Part shown: one piece after another, positions 42,550-51,432 of the stretch
Layout of the letters: every line of letters begins with the position of its first letter
How positions within the stretch are numbered: position 1 is the stretch's first letter
NCBI GenBank assembly: GCA_031555145.1
Contig: JAVBUR010000003.1
Location: forward strand, 1 to 54,056
Length of the DNA stretch: 54,056 bases
From: JAJDIA01 sp031555145
GTDB lineage: Bacteria > Bacteroidota > Bacteroidia > Bacteroidales > Tannerellaceae
Reading direction: 5' to 3'
Translations under genes and position numbers: made by a program
The notes under the pieces: model-generated
Seen by the model: the letters and a program-made list of their open reading frames with translations, nothing else
What the model was told of the DNA's origin: nothing
Database searches by the model: none

Positions 42550-42744
42550 ATGAAGTATTCTGAGGTTGAACGAAGATTGAGAAAGGAGGGGTGCTATTTC
42601 CTCTCTCATGGAGGAAACCACGGTTGGTGGTATAGTCCGATCACAAATCGACGGTTTCTAATTCCACGACATAAAAACGAAGAAACGAAGCTGGGAACAT
42701 TAAAAGCCATTGGCGAACAATCCGGGGTTAAATTCCGGCCTTGA
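42550..42744 (+). CDS. hicA: HicA family mRNA interferase toxin
   Basis: Small RNase of a type II toxin-antitoxin pair. The 64-residue protein has the double-stranded-RNA-binding-like fold of HicA: MKYSEVERRLRKEGCYFLSHGGNHGWW, where the catalytic His is His23 or its neighbour in GGNH, followed by FLIPRHKNEETKLGTLKAIGEQSG. The toxin gene comes first, as is usual for hicAB. It lies 28 bp before hicB. It probably cleaves translated mRNA when HicB is lost. Confidence 0.92.
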   Translation: MKYSEVERRLRKEGCYFLSHGGNHGWWYSPITNRRFLIPRHKNEETKLGTLKAIGEQSGVKFRP

Positions 42745-42772
42745 ATGTCGCCGGACAAAAAGATATAATAAT

Positions 42773-43177
42773 ATGAAAGTAAAGGTAATTATCGAACGGG
42801 GTATCGACGGGACTTTCGACGCAAATATGGAGTTTCTTAAAAACGTGCCTTTCGGCCTTTTGGGTCAAGGGAGTACTGTGGCTGAAACAATAGCTGATTT
42901 TCATAACTCGTATGCTGAAATAAGGACCATGTATGCAGCAGAAGGTATGCTGTGTCCGGTGTTGGAATTTGAGTTTACATATGATGTTCCTTCCTTTTTG
43001 CAATATTACGCCTATGCGTTTACGTTGGCCGGATTGGAACGTATAACCGGTGTGAACCAAAAGCAACTGGGGCATTATATAAACGGGGTACGCAAACCAA
43101 GTGAAAAGACAGCCCGGAAAATAGAAGAGCGAATTCACGCCTTCGGGAAAGAGATATCGTCTGTTAGTTTTGTTTAA
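42773..43177 (+). CDS. hicB: HicB family antitoxin with a C-terminal helix-turn-helix
   Basis: Neutralises HicA and represses the operon. The 134-residue protein has a partly degraded RNase H-like N-terminal domain (KVKVIIERGIDGTFDANME, FGLLGQGSTVAETIADFHNSYAEI) and a Cro/XRE-type helix-turn-helix near residues 85-120 (LERITGVNQKQLGHYINGVRKPSE). The ATG at 42773 begins the conserved domain. An upstream in-frame start would overlap hicA. Confidence 0.9.
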   Translation: MKVKVIIERGIDGTFDANMEFLKNVPFGLLGQGSTVAETIADFHNSYAEIRTMYAAEGMLCPVLEFEFTYDVPSFLQYYAYAFTLAGLERITGVNQKQLGHYINGVRKPSEKTARKIEERIHAFGKEISSVSFV

Positions 43178-43197
43178 TTATAAAGCGGGTTAAGCTT

Positions 43198-44121
43198 ATG
43201 GGGCATCAGGAGCATTCACATACGCATTCGCACACGCATTCGCATGCGGTAAGTTCGCTGAACAAGGCGTTTATGATTGGAATCAGTTTAAACATACTGT
43301 TTGTACTGGCGGAGTTTGGAGCGGGGTTTTGGTTTGATTCGATGGGGTTACTTTCGGATGCGGGGCATAACCTGAGTGATGTGGCGAGCCTGATGTTGGC
43401 GATGTTGGCTTTCCGGTTGGCGAAGGTGTCGCCCAATGCACGCTTTACGTATGGATACCGGAAGAGTACGGTGCTGGTATCGCTGCTGAATGCGGTGATT
43501 TTATTGGTGGCTGTCGGTGTGATCCTGACGGAGAGTGTGGCTAAGTTCCTGCAACCGCGTGCGGTCGAGGGTGAAGCGATTGCTTGGGTCGCCGGTATCG
43601 GTGTGCTGGTGAATGGGATTACCGCCTGGTTATTTATGAAGGATAAGGAGAAAGACCTCAATGTGAAAGGGGCTTATCTGCATATGATGGCCGATGCGCT
43701 GGTGTCGGTCGGTGTGGTTGTTTCGGGGATTGTGATTATGCATACCGGATGGTTTGTGATCGACCCGATTATTGGAGTGATTGTTGCGTTGGTGATTGTC
43801 TATTCTACCTGGGGATTGTTGCGCGACAGCCTGCGTTTGTCGCTCGATGGTGTGCCCGCCGGGATGGATATGAGGGAGGTGGAAGCCGTGATCCAATTGG
43901 TAGACGGTGTAAAGAATGTCCACCATGTGCATGTATGGGCAATCAGTACAACGGATATCGCCTTGACTGCCCATGTCTTGATTACCGATGCTTCCCGGTT
44001 GGAAGCCATTAAGTTGCAGATTAAACAGGCGTTATCGGATAAGGGTATCCGGCATGCGACGCTCGAATTTGAGGTGGCGGAGTTGTCGGCTACCTGTAAA
44101 GACCATACCGGCGAGATATAG
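43198..44121 (+). CDS. Cation diffusion facilitator, probable zinc exporter
   Basis: A 307-residue inner membrane antiporter that exports Zn2+ or a similar metal in exchange for protons. The N-terminus is His-rich (alternating SHTHSHTHSH). Six membrane helices follow, with the two HxxxD metal sites (GHNLSD in helix 2 and HMMADALVS in helix 5), and a cytoplasmic C-terminal domain with HHVHVWAIS. It is 20 bp after hicB and 2 bp before queH. A ZIP importer lies 0.7 kb downstream. Confidence 0.93.
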   Translation: MGHQEHSHTHSHTHSHAVSSLNKAFMIGISLNILFVLAEFGAGFWFDSMGLLSDAGHNLSDVASLMLAMLAFRLAKVSPNARFTYGYRKSTVLVSLLNAVILLVAVGVILTESVAKFLQPRAVEGEAIAWVAGIGVLVNGITAWLFMKDKEKDLNVKGAYLHMMADALVSVGVVVSGIVIMHTGWFVIDPIIGVIVALVIVYSTWGLLRDSLRLSLDGVPAGMDMREVEAVIQLVDGVKNVHHVHVWAISTTDIALTAHVLITDASRLEAIKLQIKQALSDKGIRHATLEFEVAELSATCKDHTGEI

Positions 44122-44123
44122 AC

Positions 44124-44726
44124 ATGGAAAAGAAGATACAGTTGGAAGTCCCCCTGGGCGTTACGGAAGTGTTGCTGCATACCTGTTGCGCTCCCTGTTC
44201 GTCGGCTATCATCGAATGTCTGCTGGCGAATGGCGTTCGTCCGGTTATCTTCTATTTCAATCCGAATATCTATCCGTTGGCGGAATACGAGAAACGAAAA
44301 GCGGAATGTACCCGCCATGCCCAATCCCTTGCACTGTCTATTATCGACGGGGATTACGACCATGCCGATTGGCTCCATCAGATAAAAGGGATGGAAGCCG
44401 AGCCGGAAAGGGGAGGGCGCTGTCTTTGTTGCTTTACGCTCCGGTTATTGGAGACGGCACGCCAGACCAGTGAACGGGGATACCGGGTGTTTACCACCAC
44501 CCTGGCTTCTTCCCGTTGGAAAAGCCTTGAACAGATAAACGTTGCCGGACGAAAAGCCATGTCGGTATATCCGGATACGGTCTTTTGGGAACAGAACTGG
44601 CGTAAGGGTGGACTGAGTGAACGACGAAATGAATTGGTTCGCCAGTATGCGTTTTACAACCAGACCTGGTGTGGGTGTGAGTTTAGTCAGCGAACTTCCG
44701 GTATCGAAGAAAAGAGCGCATTGTAA
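44124..44726 (+). CDS. queH: Epoxyqueuosine reductase QueH
   Basis: Performs the last step of queuosine synthesis on tRNA, reducing epoxyqueuosine, in organisms that use QueH in place of QueG. The 200-residue protein has the twin-Cys motif HTCCAPCSS (Cys21-Cys22), a second set RCLCCF (Cys100, 102, 103) and a C-terminal WCGCEFS, matching the Fe-S and catalytic cysteines of the family. It follows the metal exporter by 2 bp, probably only as transcription neighbours. Confidence 0.93.
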   Translation: MEKKIQLEVPLGVTEVLLHTCCAPCSSAIIECLLANGVRPVIFYFNPNIYPLAEYEKRKAECTRHAQSLALSIIDGDYDHADWLHQIKGMEAEPERGGRCLCCFTLRLLETARQTSERGYRVFTTTLASSRWKSLEQINVAGRKAMSVYPDTVFWEQNWRKGGLSERRNELVRQYAFYNQTWCGCEFSQRTSGIEEKSAL

Positions 44727-44789
44727 AACAATATCCGTTATCCGCTTGTTTTGTAACAGAATAAATCAGTATGGACAGAGAGAATCACT

Positions 44790-45593
44790 ATGGAACAGAA
44801 TATACTTATCCCCTTTATTCTTACACTTTTTGCCGGTTTGGCAACCGGTATTGGTAGTTTGATCGCTTTAGTAGCCAAGCACACCAACAAACGGTTCCTT
44901 TCTTTTTCACTCGGGTTGTCGGCCGGGGTGATGATCTATGTATCGTTTGTAGAGTTGCTTAGCCAGTCTCAGGCAACGCTTATCGATGTGTTGGGCACGA
45001 AGGGCGGCATGCTGACAACGGTTGCTTTCTTCTTCTTCGGTATGTTGCTGATCGGTATCATCGACCGATTGGTGCCTTCGGTGGAAAATCCGCACGAGGC
45101 CCGTTCGGTAGAAAGTATGGATGAACCGGCGGCCCGGAAAGGGCAATTGATGCGAATGGGAATTATGACTGCGTTGGCGATCGGTATTCATAACTTCCCG
45201 GAAGGGGTGGCGACGTTTACGGCGGCTATCCAGAATCCGACCTTGGGGATTGCTATTGCGGTGGCTATTGCCATCCATAATATCCCGGAAGGGATTGCGG
45301 TGGCCGTGCCTATCTACCATGCGACGGGTAACCGGAAGAAGGCGTTTTACCTCTCTTTTCTTTCGGGGCTGGCCGAGCCTGTCGGCGCCTTACTGGCCTA
45401 CCTGATATTGATGCCTTTTATGTCGCCCATTGTGATGGGGTGTGTCTTTGCTACCGTGGCCGGGATTATGGTCTTTATCTCCCTGGATGAATTGCTTCCC
45501 GCCGCCCGTGAATACGGAGAGCACCATATCTCCATCTATGGCTTGATTGCCGGTATGGCGATTATGGCGCTCAGTCTGATTCTGCTTGCCTGA
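44790..45593 (+). CDS. zupT: ZIP family zinc transporter ZupT
   Basis: Imports zinc and other divalent metals. The 267-residue membrane protein has about eight helices with the binuclear site motifs HNFPEG (near residue 135) in helix 4 and HNIPEG (near residue 165) in helix 5. No long His-rich loop is present. It lies 63 bp after queH with no promoter of the standard form visible. The gene converges on gpmA. Confidence 0.93.
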   Translation: MEQNILIPFILTLFAGLATGIGSLIALVAKHTNKRFLSFSLGLSAGVMIYVSFVELLSQSQATLIDVLGTKGGMLTTVAFFFFGMLLIGIIDRLVPSVENPHEARSVESMDEPAARKGQLMRMGIMTALAIGIHNFPEGVATFTAAIQNPTLGIAIAVAIAIHNIPEGIAVAVPIYHATGNRKKAFYLSFLSGLAEPVGALLAYLILMPFMSPIVMGCVFATVAGIMVFISLDELLPAAREYGEHHISIYGLIAGMAIMALSLILLA

Positions 45594-45614
45594 CGGTTGG
45601 CGGTTTCTTCTCCC

Positions 45615-46361
45615 TTACTTTTTCTTTCCCTGGTTGGCTACAGCTTCCATCAGTTTCTTAATCTCTTCGGGATCACCGAGGAAATAATCGGTTACCAGTT
45701 CCAACTTGTCGTTAAATTCAAAGACATAGGGTACAGCGGTGGGCAGGTTGAGGCTCACGATGTCTTCGTCGGCAATATGCTTCAGGTACTTGATAATGCC
45801 GCGCAGGCTGTTCCCGTGCGCTACCACCAGCAGGTCGTTGGCCGTATGCAGGTTGGGGAAGATGACCTCTTTCCAATAGGGCAGGATGCGGGCGATGGTG
45901 TCTTTGAGTGATTCGGTACGCGGTAGTTCGCTATCCGGAACGTTGGCATAGCGGGCTTCGTGGCGGGGATTACGCGGATCGTCGGCTGCCAGGGGATTGG
46001 GAGCCACATCAAAACTGCGACGCCAGGTCAATACCTGGGCGTCGCCGTATTTGGCTGCGGTCTCGCTTTTGTTCAATCCTTGCAGGTCGCCGTAATGCTT
46101 TTCGTTCAGGCGCCAGTCTTTCTCTACCGGTATCCAGTCCTGATCCAGTTTGTCCAATACATTATTTAATGTCTTTACGGCCCGTTTTAGGTAGGAGGTG
46201 TAGGCTCTGTCGAAGGCAAAGCCTTCTTTCTTTAAAAGGTCGCCTGCGCGGTTGGCTTCTTCCAGCCCCTTGGCTGTCAGGTCTACATCTGTCCAACCTG
46301 TAAACCGGTTCTCTTTATTCCATGTGCTTTCTCCGTGACGGAGTAGAACGATTCTTTTCAT
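45615..46361 (-). CDS. gpmA: 2,3-bisphosphoglycerate-dependent phosphoglycerate mutase
   Basis: Interconverts 3- and 2-phosphoglycerate in glycolysis. The phosphohistidine motif RHGESTWNKENRFTGW puts the active His at about residue 9, the second His is in AHGNSLR (residue ~184), and the tail residues that close the site are present. Its 248 residues are standard. It is a single gene. The 111-bp gap to the next minus-strand gene holds a short CTCCGG hairpin without a T-run. Confidence 0.97.
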   Translation of the reverse strand: MKRIVLLRHGESTWNKENRFTGWTDVDLTAKGLEEANRAGDLLKKEGFAFDRAYTSYLKRAVKTLNNVLDKLDQDWIPVEKDWRLNEKHYGDLQGLNKSETAAKYGDAQVLTWRRSFDVAPNPLAADDPRNPRHEARYANVPDSELPRTESLKDTIARILPYWKEVIFPNLHTANDLLVVAHGNSLRGIIKYLKHIADEDIVSLNLPTAVPYVFEFNDKLELVTDYFLGDPEEIKKLMEAVANQGKKK

Positions 46362-46472
46362 ATCCTTCTTTCTAATTGTGTATACTTATAACACACAAAG
46401 GACGCCACTTTGTTCACCCGATGAAATACCTAATCTCCGGTATTTTATCAAAGCCCGGAGAGGTGCGGATAC

Positions 46473-48968
46473 CTACAAATGCTTCGGCGGATACAGCGCA
46501 TCCCACCATTCGGGTTGATCTTTCAGCCACTTGGCGAACCAGGCGAAGGTGGTGTTGTTCCAACGGAGGCGTTTGTCGTAATCCAGGATATGGTGGTTTT
46601 CGCCCTCTACCTGTACAAAGGCCGTCGGTTTGCCCAATAGCTTCAGCGCAGTGAACATACCGATGCTTTCGCTGATCGGTACATTGGTATCGGCCGCTCC
46701 GTGCAAAAACAGGATCGGGGTATTGACCTTATCGGCACTGAAGAGGGGGCTTTGTCCTACATAGATATCGGGGGCATTCCACGGATAGCTGTTGGCGGCA
46801 GCCGTTTCGTTGTACGAATAGCCCCAGTAGCCTTCACCCCAATAGCCGGTGATATCGCTGATGCCGGCATGCGACATGGCGGCAGCAAAGATATCCGCCT
46901 TTGTTTGCAGGTACATCGTCATAAATCCACCATAGGAAGCGCCCATACAGCCGATCTTGTCTTTGTTTACAAACGGATGTGCTTCGCAGAACTTCAGTGT
47001 ACCTTCGATGATCTCTTCGCCGGTTTGTTTACCCCACGCATTCACGTGGCGGGCGGAGAATTCCTGACTAAATCCGGTTGCTCCACTGGGATGCAGGATA
47101 TAGACGATATATCCCAAGGCCGCATAGGCGTGCGAAGGGTAACGGCTTTCCAGCACACGGGCGGTAGGGGTGACGCCTCCGTAGTAGTTGACGATCACCG
47201 GATACTTCTTGTTCGGATCGAAGTGGGGTGGAAGGTAATAACGTCCATAGATGGTGTCGCCAAACGAAGACACAAAGTTCCAGTCTTTCACTTCGCCCAA
47301 TTGGATAGCTGCCAGGAGGTCTTTGGACAGGTCGACCAGGCAGGTCTCTTCTTTCTTCTTGGCCAATCCTTGGGCATAGAGGCGGTGCGAGTTGGAAGCG
47401 CTCATACCATAATAGATCAAAACAGGAGCTGTTGAGGCCAATGAGATGTCGCTTACCACGTCTTCACTCGACGGTAGCTGGCGGATACTGCCTTTCAGTG
47501 GGTCGATGGTGTAGATACGGACACAGTCGCGCTCTTTGGCCAACAGGTAGATTTGTTTGTCGAACGGATTCCATTCGGCGTTATCTACAGACGGATTGAA
47601 TGTTTTTGTCAAGGGTGTCACTTCCCCGTCGGAGAGGTTGTAAATAAAAAGCTGTCCGTCGCTGGTGCTGGGCGTTTGTTCTGGTTTGACGTTTTTACCG
47701 ATTCCATCGAACGATTCACCCGATCCGCTGATCAGTAGTTGCTGTCCGTCGGGAGAGAACTGGGCGCGTCCGACAAACTTGGCCTCTTTCAGGATCGTAT
47801 CTGTTTGTAGCGTCGTCAAATCCATCCGGTAGAGGGAGGTGCGGCTGAACGGACGTTCGGTCAGTACCTGTTTCCGGGAAGCAAACAGCAGATAACGTCC
47901 GTCGGCGGAGATATCGTGAATGGATGTGCTCAGGTAGCCGAATGTCAGGCGTTCAAACAGACCGGTTCTCAGGTCGTACCGATGGATAAAGGAGCGATTG
48001 CGCCAGCCCGGCTGACGGTCGTCCGGCACCAGTATTTGTTGTACATCATCCCGTTCTTTCGGACCTTTCTCCTGGATAGTGAAGAAGAGGCAGTCTTCTG
48101 TCGGCGACAGGGTGAAGGAGCCTTCGGGCAGATTGGTTGCCAGTACGGTTTCGGCGGCCGAGGCTGGGTCGATTGTTACTAATTCCCGTCCTTCCATGCC
48201 TTGACGGACGTAATAGGTTTTGTTGCTTTTCGGCGTCCAACGCATCCGGGCGGCATCCCCTTCGCGGCTCATCAGCAGGCGTCCGTTGGTGCGGTCGATC
48301 AGTTGGGTGTAAGACGATCCTTTTCCTCCCGGGAATGTTTCCTGATAAGATACCAGTATATAATTACCATTGGGGGAGATGCTGGCCGACTGAATACGTT
48401 TCCCTTCCATGACATCATTCAGGATATACGGCCGTTCGTTGTCTTGTGGGCAGGAGACGACGGCGTCGCTTTCCGTACGGAAGGTAACTTTCAGGGCAGG
48501 TACTTCGTTCTTAATTCCGAGTATTTTGATGATTACTTCATACCGGCGAGGTTCCAACGCCAGTTCCAACTGGCCGCCTGTGACTGTTTGCAGGCTACGG
48601 TCCAGATATATTTCCGTGTTCTCCGCCCCTTCAATCACCAGCTTCCCTTTGCAGTAGCGGTCGTTTTGCAGGTTGAAGGAAACGAGGTGGAGGGCATACG
48701 GATATCCTGATCCGGGCAGTGTCAGTTCGCCTGCTTCATTGGTGGACAGTGTCTGGCCGCTGTTTTGAACGGCGTCAAACGACAGGGAGGATTTCAGCAG
48801 GTCTTTTTCTGCGAATTTTTTGTTGTTTACGTCGGCGCTGTCGCCCAGGAAGGGTTTCCGGATCTCAAACGCTCCACTATACTTGTATTGTTTGATAACT
48901 ACTTCGGCGCCCCATGACGACAGGACAGATGCGAGGGTGAACAAAGCGAATAAACAGGTCTTTTTCAT
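46473..48968 (-). CDS. S9 family prolyl oligopeptidase-type peptidase, exported
   Basis: An 831-residue serine peptidase of the dipeptidyl/acylaminoacyl peptidase group. The signal peptide ends WGA near residue 20. An unassigned N-terminal part and a beta-propeller (repeats with SISPNGNYILVSY and FSPDGQQLLISG) precede the alpha/beta-hydrolase domain. The catalytic Ser678 is in GASYGG, the Asp in HGAADTNVP and the His in EGENHHILD. It is probably periplasmic, taking part in peptide breakdown. It follows the metallo-hydrolase gene by 20 bp on the same strand. Confidence 0.92.
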   Translation of the reverse strand: MKKTCLFALFTLASVLSSWGAEVVIKQYKYSGAFEIRKPFLGDSADVNNKKFAEKDLLKSSLSFDAVQNSGQTLSTNEAGELTLPGSGYPYALHLVSFNLQNDRYCKGKLVIEGAENTEIYLDRSLQTVTGGQLELALEPRRYEVIIKILGIKNEVPALKVTFRTESDAVVSCPQDNERPYILNDVMEGKRIQSASISPNGNYILVSYQETFPGGKGSSYTQLIDRTNGRLLMSREGDAARMRWTPKSNKTYYVRQGMEGRELVTIDPASAAETVLATNLPEGSFTLSPTEDCLFFTIQEKGPKERDDVQQILVPDDRQPGWRNRSFIHRYDLRTGLFERLTFGYLSTSIHDISADGRYLLFASRKQVLTERPFSRTSLYRMDLTTLQTDTILKEAKFVGRAQFSPDGQQLLISGSGESFDGIGKNVKPEQTPSTSDGQLFIYNLSDGEVTPLTKTFNPSVDNAEWNPFDKQIYLLAKERDCVRIYTIDPLKGSIRQLPSSEDVVSDISLASTAPVLIYYGMSASNSHRLYAQGLAKKKEETCLVDLSKDLLAAIQLGEVKDWNFVSSFGDTIYGRYYLPPHFDPNKKYPVIVNYYGGVTPTARVLESRYPSHAYAALGYIVYILHPSGATGFSQEFSARHVNAWGKQTGEEIIEGTLKFCEAHPFVNKDKIGCMGASYGGFMTMYLQTKADIFAAAMSHAGISDITGYWGEGYWGYSYNETAAANSYPWNAPDIYVGQSPLFSADKVNTPILFLHGAADTNVPISESIGMFTALKLLGKPTAFVQVEGENHHILDYDKRLRWNNTTFAWFAKWLKDQPEWWDALYPPKHL

Positions 48969-48988
48969 GATATAATGAGTATGTATAA

Positions 48989-49825
48989 TTACGTATTGAG
49001 CACAATGATGTTGTCTTTCTTATAAAAATCACCTACTTTTTTGATGGTCGTAGCGGGGGTATAGGCATCATGGCAATAGATGATCACTTGCTTTTCCCGC
49101 ACGGCTTCTTCCAGCATCCGTATTTTCTCGGCATAGGAGGTGATAGGGTGAGTGTCATATGCTGAGATCCATTCAGGAGATACACTGGCAACAAGTGGGA
49201 TCACATCTCCGGCAAAGACATAGGTCTGTCCGTCCATGTGAATATAGGGTGTAATCTGGCCCGGCGTGTGTCCGTCGTAGAGGCGGAGCATAATGTCGGG
49301 GCAGAGGGGTGTGTCTTCCGTTATCAATCGTAGGTGTCCGCCCGCTTCTACCGCTTCCATGTTTTCAGGGAAATAGCTGTCGCGTTCCAGCGGGTTCGGT
49401 TGGCAGAAGTTTTCCCATTGGCGGCGGCTTACCCAGTGGGTGGCATTCGGGAAACTGATTATCACCTGCTCGTTGTTCGGCGCTGTACGGGTGGCATAAC
49501 CACAATGATCGAAATGCAGGTGGGTCAACACCACATCGGTCACCTCCTCAGGTTCAACCCCATGCTTACGTAGTTCCGTATATAAGTCGACCAGATTGAA
49601 AAAACGGTAATATCCCAGTTTGTCTATCTGCTTGGTGCCGGCGCCGGTATCTGTCAGGATGACCTTCCCGCTATCGGTTTTTATCAATAAGCTGCGCATG
49701 GCTAGTACGCATCCGTTGTCTGCATCACACGGATAACGCCTGCTCCAGGCTGTTTTGGGGATAACTCCAAACATGGCGCCACCGTCGGCATGGAAATAGC
49801 CGGTGTCGATCTGTATTATTTTCAT
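48989..49825 (-). CDS. Metallo-beta-lactamase-fold hydrolase
   Basis: A 278-residue soluble enzyme with the zinc motif THLHFDHCG at residues 101-109 (His102, His104, Asp106, His107), a distal His in YDGHTPGQI, an Asp in VFAGDVIP and a final His in YCHDAY. No signal peptide is present. The subgroup resembles N-acyl homoserine lactonase and related lactonases, but many members act on other esters, so the substrate is open. It precedes the S9 peptidase by 20 bp and has a -7 box 15 bp upstream of the start. Confidence 0.88.
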   Translation of the reverse strand: MKIIQIDTGYFHADGGAMFGVIPKTAWSRRYPCDADNGCVLAMRSLLIKTDSGKVILTDTGAGTKQIDKLGYYRFFNLVDLYTELRKHGVEPEEVTDVVLTHLHFDHCGYATRTAPNNEQVIISFPNATHWVSRRQWENFCQPNPLERDSYFPENMEAVEAGGHLRLITEDTPLCPDIMLRLYDGHTPGQITPYIHMDGQTYVFAGDVIPLVASVSPEWISAYDTHPITSYAEKIRMLEEAVREKQVIIYCHDAYTPATTIKKVGDFYKKDNIIVLNT

Positions 49826-49839
49826 AAATTGTTCGTGTT

Positions 49840-49847
49840 CAAAGATA
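49840..49847 (-). promoter_or_regulatory. Candidate -7 box of the hydrolase-S9 peptidase operon
   Basis: Minus-strand TATCTTTG, 14 bp before the start codon at 49825. The TTTG element is not seen at the usual spacing. Confidence 0.5.
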
Positions 49848-49926
49848 AAACATTTCCAATTATAGCATTCTCCTTTTAGAAGGGTTTTTTCGATAGCTTT
49901 GTTGCTATAATCACATTAATTTGTCT

Positions 49927-49934
49927 TATTTTTG
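49927..49934 (+). promoter_or_regulatory. Candidate -7 box of the Mur-like-DUF4924-rfbD-prfC operon
   Basis: Plus-strand TATTTTTG, 16 bp before the start codon at 49951. The nearest TTTG (49898-49901) is 25 bp upstream, longer than usual. Confidence 0.5.
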
Positions 49935-49950
49935 CAGCAAATAAGAGATA

Positions 49951-50880
49951 ATGCAGAAAATTCATTTAATCTCCGCTACGGAGCCTCTTATCATTGACCT
50001 GGCTATTGCAATCCGTGAAAAAGGTTATGAAGTAAGCGTTTCAGGAGTTGGATTGACTGCTCCTGTTTTGGCGAAGCTTCAGTCAGTCGGTTGTTCATGC
50101 TACGGAGATGGTTGGTATCCGACAAAGATGACCAAGGATCTCTCTGTGGTGGTGTTAGGTACTACAGTGAAGCAGGATAATCCGGAATTGATTCAGGCGA
50201 AGAAGCTGGGCTTGCTTATTCAGTCAATACCTGAATTTGTATTTCAGCGATACAAATCAAAAACCAGAGTGGTGATAGGTGGCAGTCATGGGAAGAAGAA
50301 GATTCTATCCATGGTCATTTATGCGTTGAAGCAGCAGCGGTTGGATTTTGATTATACATTGTCGAATGTGATTCCTCCCTTGTCCAGTCTTGTCTCCATT
50401 GAATATGAAACAAGGATCGCCCTGATTGAAGCCGACGAGCATTTGACTGAAGCATTGGATAAGAAATTCCAGCTGGAGTTCTATCGTCCCCATATCACTG
50501 TACTGACCTCTCTCGATTGGATGGGACTAACGGACCATCTTTCACCGGAGGAATATATAAGTACGTACGAGACGTTTGCCGGTTCCATCGAACGGGAGGG
50601 CAAACTGATTTATTATGAAGCAGACGAACGGGTCGGCAAGTTGGCCGCCAGCGTTCGCGAAGATATTACGTCCATCCCCTATAATCGCCATGAAGTAGTT
50701 GAAAGAGAAGGTTGTACGTATCTGAAAACACGTTATGGCGAATTTGAAATCTGCTTGAACGGTGACGACTATTTTCTCATCAACCTGAACGCAGCCCGCC
50801 TGGTTTGTCGTCAGTTAGGCGTAAAAGATGCCGATTTCTACCGAGCTGTATCCGAATATAGCTTATCTTTGCAGGCATGA
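49951..50880 (+). CDS. Short Mur-ligase-like protein related to Mpl, with an altered P-loop
   Basis: A 309-residue relative of UDP-N-acetylmuramate:tripeptide ligase (Mpl). An N-terminal Rossmann-like domain (residues 1-100) and a central domain with the ATP loop at 110-117 (GGSHGKKK) are visible. Mpl normally has GTHGKTTT, so the Thr that binds Mg-ATP is Lys116 here. The EADE motif (near residue 160) and the following DKKFQLEFYRPHITVLTSL stretch match Mpl well. The family is about 450 residues, so most of the C-terminal ligase domain is missing. It may be a regulatory or binding paralog. It overlaps the next gene by 4 bp. Confidence 0.75.
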   Translation: MQKIHLISATEPLIIDLAIAIREKGYEVSVSGVGLTAPVLAKLQSVGCSCYGDGWYPTKMTKDLSVVVLGTTVKQDNPELIQAKKLGLLIQSIPEFVFQRYKSKTRVVIGGSHGKKKILSMVIYALKQQRLDFDYTLSNVIPPLSSLVSIEYETRIALIEADEHLTEALDKKFQLEFYRPHITVLTSLDWMGLTDHLSPEEYISTYETFAGSIEREGKLIYYEADERVGKLAASVREDITSIPYNRHEVVEREGCTYLKTRYGEFEICLNGDDYFLINLNAARLVCRQLGVKDADFYRAVSEYSLSLQA

Positions 50881-51425
50881 TTATCGCCCAGCAGAAACGG
50901 AAAGAAAACATAGCCGAATATTTATTGTACATGTGGCAGGTGGAAGACCTTATCCGGGCCAACCGCTTTGATATGGATGCTATCCGCCGTACGGTCGTCG
51001 ACCGGTACGACCAACCTGATGATGTCCGACAGGCCATCATGCACTGGTATGAAGAACTGGCGGATATGATGCGCAGTGAAAACGCCATGGAGCATGGGCA
51101 TATCCAGTTGAACAAAAATGTGATTATCTCCCTGACCGACTTGCATCTTCGCTTGTTGAAGGCGCTGAAGGAGCAGGTGTATATCGCGGCTTATTATAAA
51201 ACGTTGCCCTATATCGTGCAACTACGTACGCAATCAGGCGGGGTGGATATCCCTGAACTGGAGACTTGCTTTACGGCCATCTATGGTTTCCTGTTGTTGC
51301 GGATGCAGGGGAAGGAGATCAGCGCCGAAACAATGGACGCTGTCCGCCAGATCAGTTCCTTCCTGGCGCTGTTAGCGGAGAAGTATCGCGAAGAGAGCAA
51401 TGGAACGTTAGATTTAGAAGCATAA
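50877..51425 (+). CDS. DUF4924 family protein
   Basis: A 182-residue, largely helical protein that I recognise as the Bacteroidota DUF4924 family (opening IIAQQKRKENIAEYLLYMWQVEDLIRA). No signal peptide, membrane helix or catalytic motif is visible, and the function is unknown. Its start overlaps the Mur-like gene (ATGA), and rfbD follows after 7 bp, so it is firmly within the operon. Confidence 0.85.
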   Translation: MIIAQQKRKENIAEYLLYMWQVEDLIRANRFDMDAIRRTVVDRYDQPDDVRQAIMHWYEELADMMRSENAMEHGHIQLNKNVIISLTDLHLRLLKALKEQVYIAAYYKTLPYIVQLRTQSGGVDIPELETCFTAIYGFLLLRMQGKEISAETMDAVRQISSFLALLAEKYREESNGTLDLEA

Positions 51426-51432
51426 CCCGATC

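Noticed and set aside
42710..42772. Longer start for hicB at 42710
   Set aside because: It overlaps hicA in another frame, and the HicB domain begins at the ATG at 42773.
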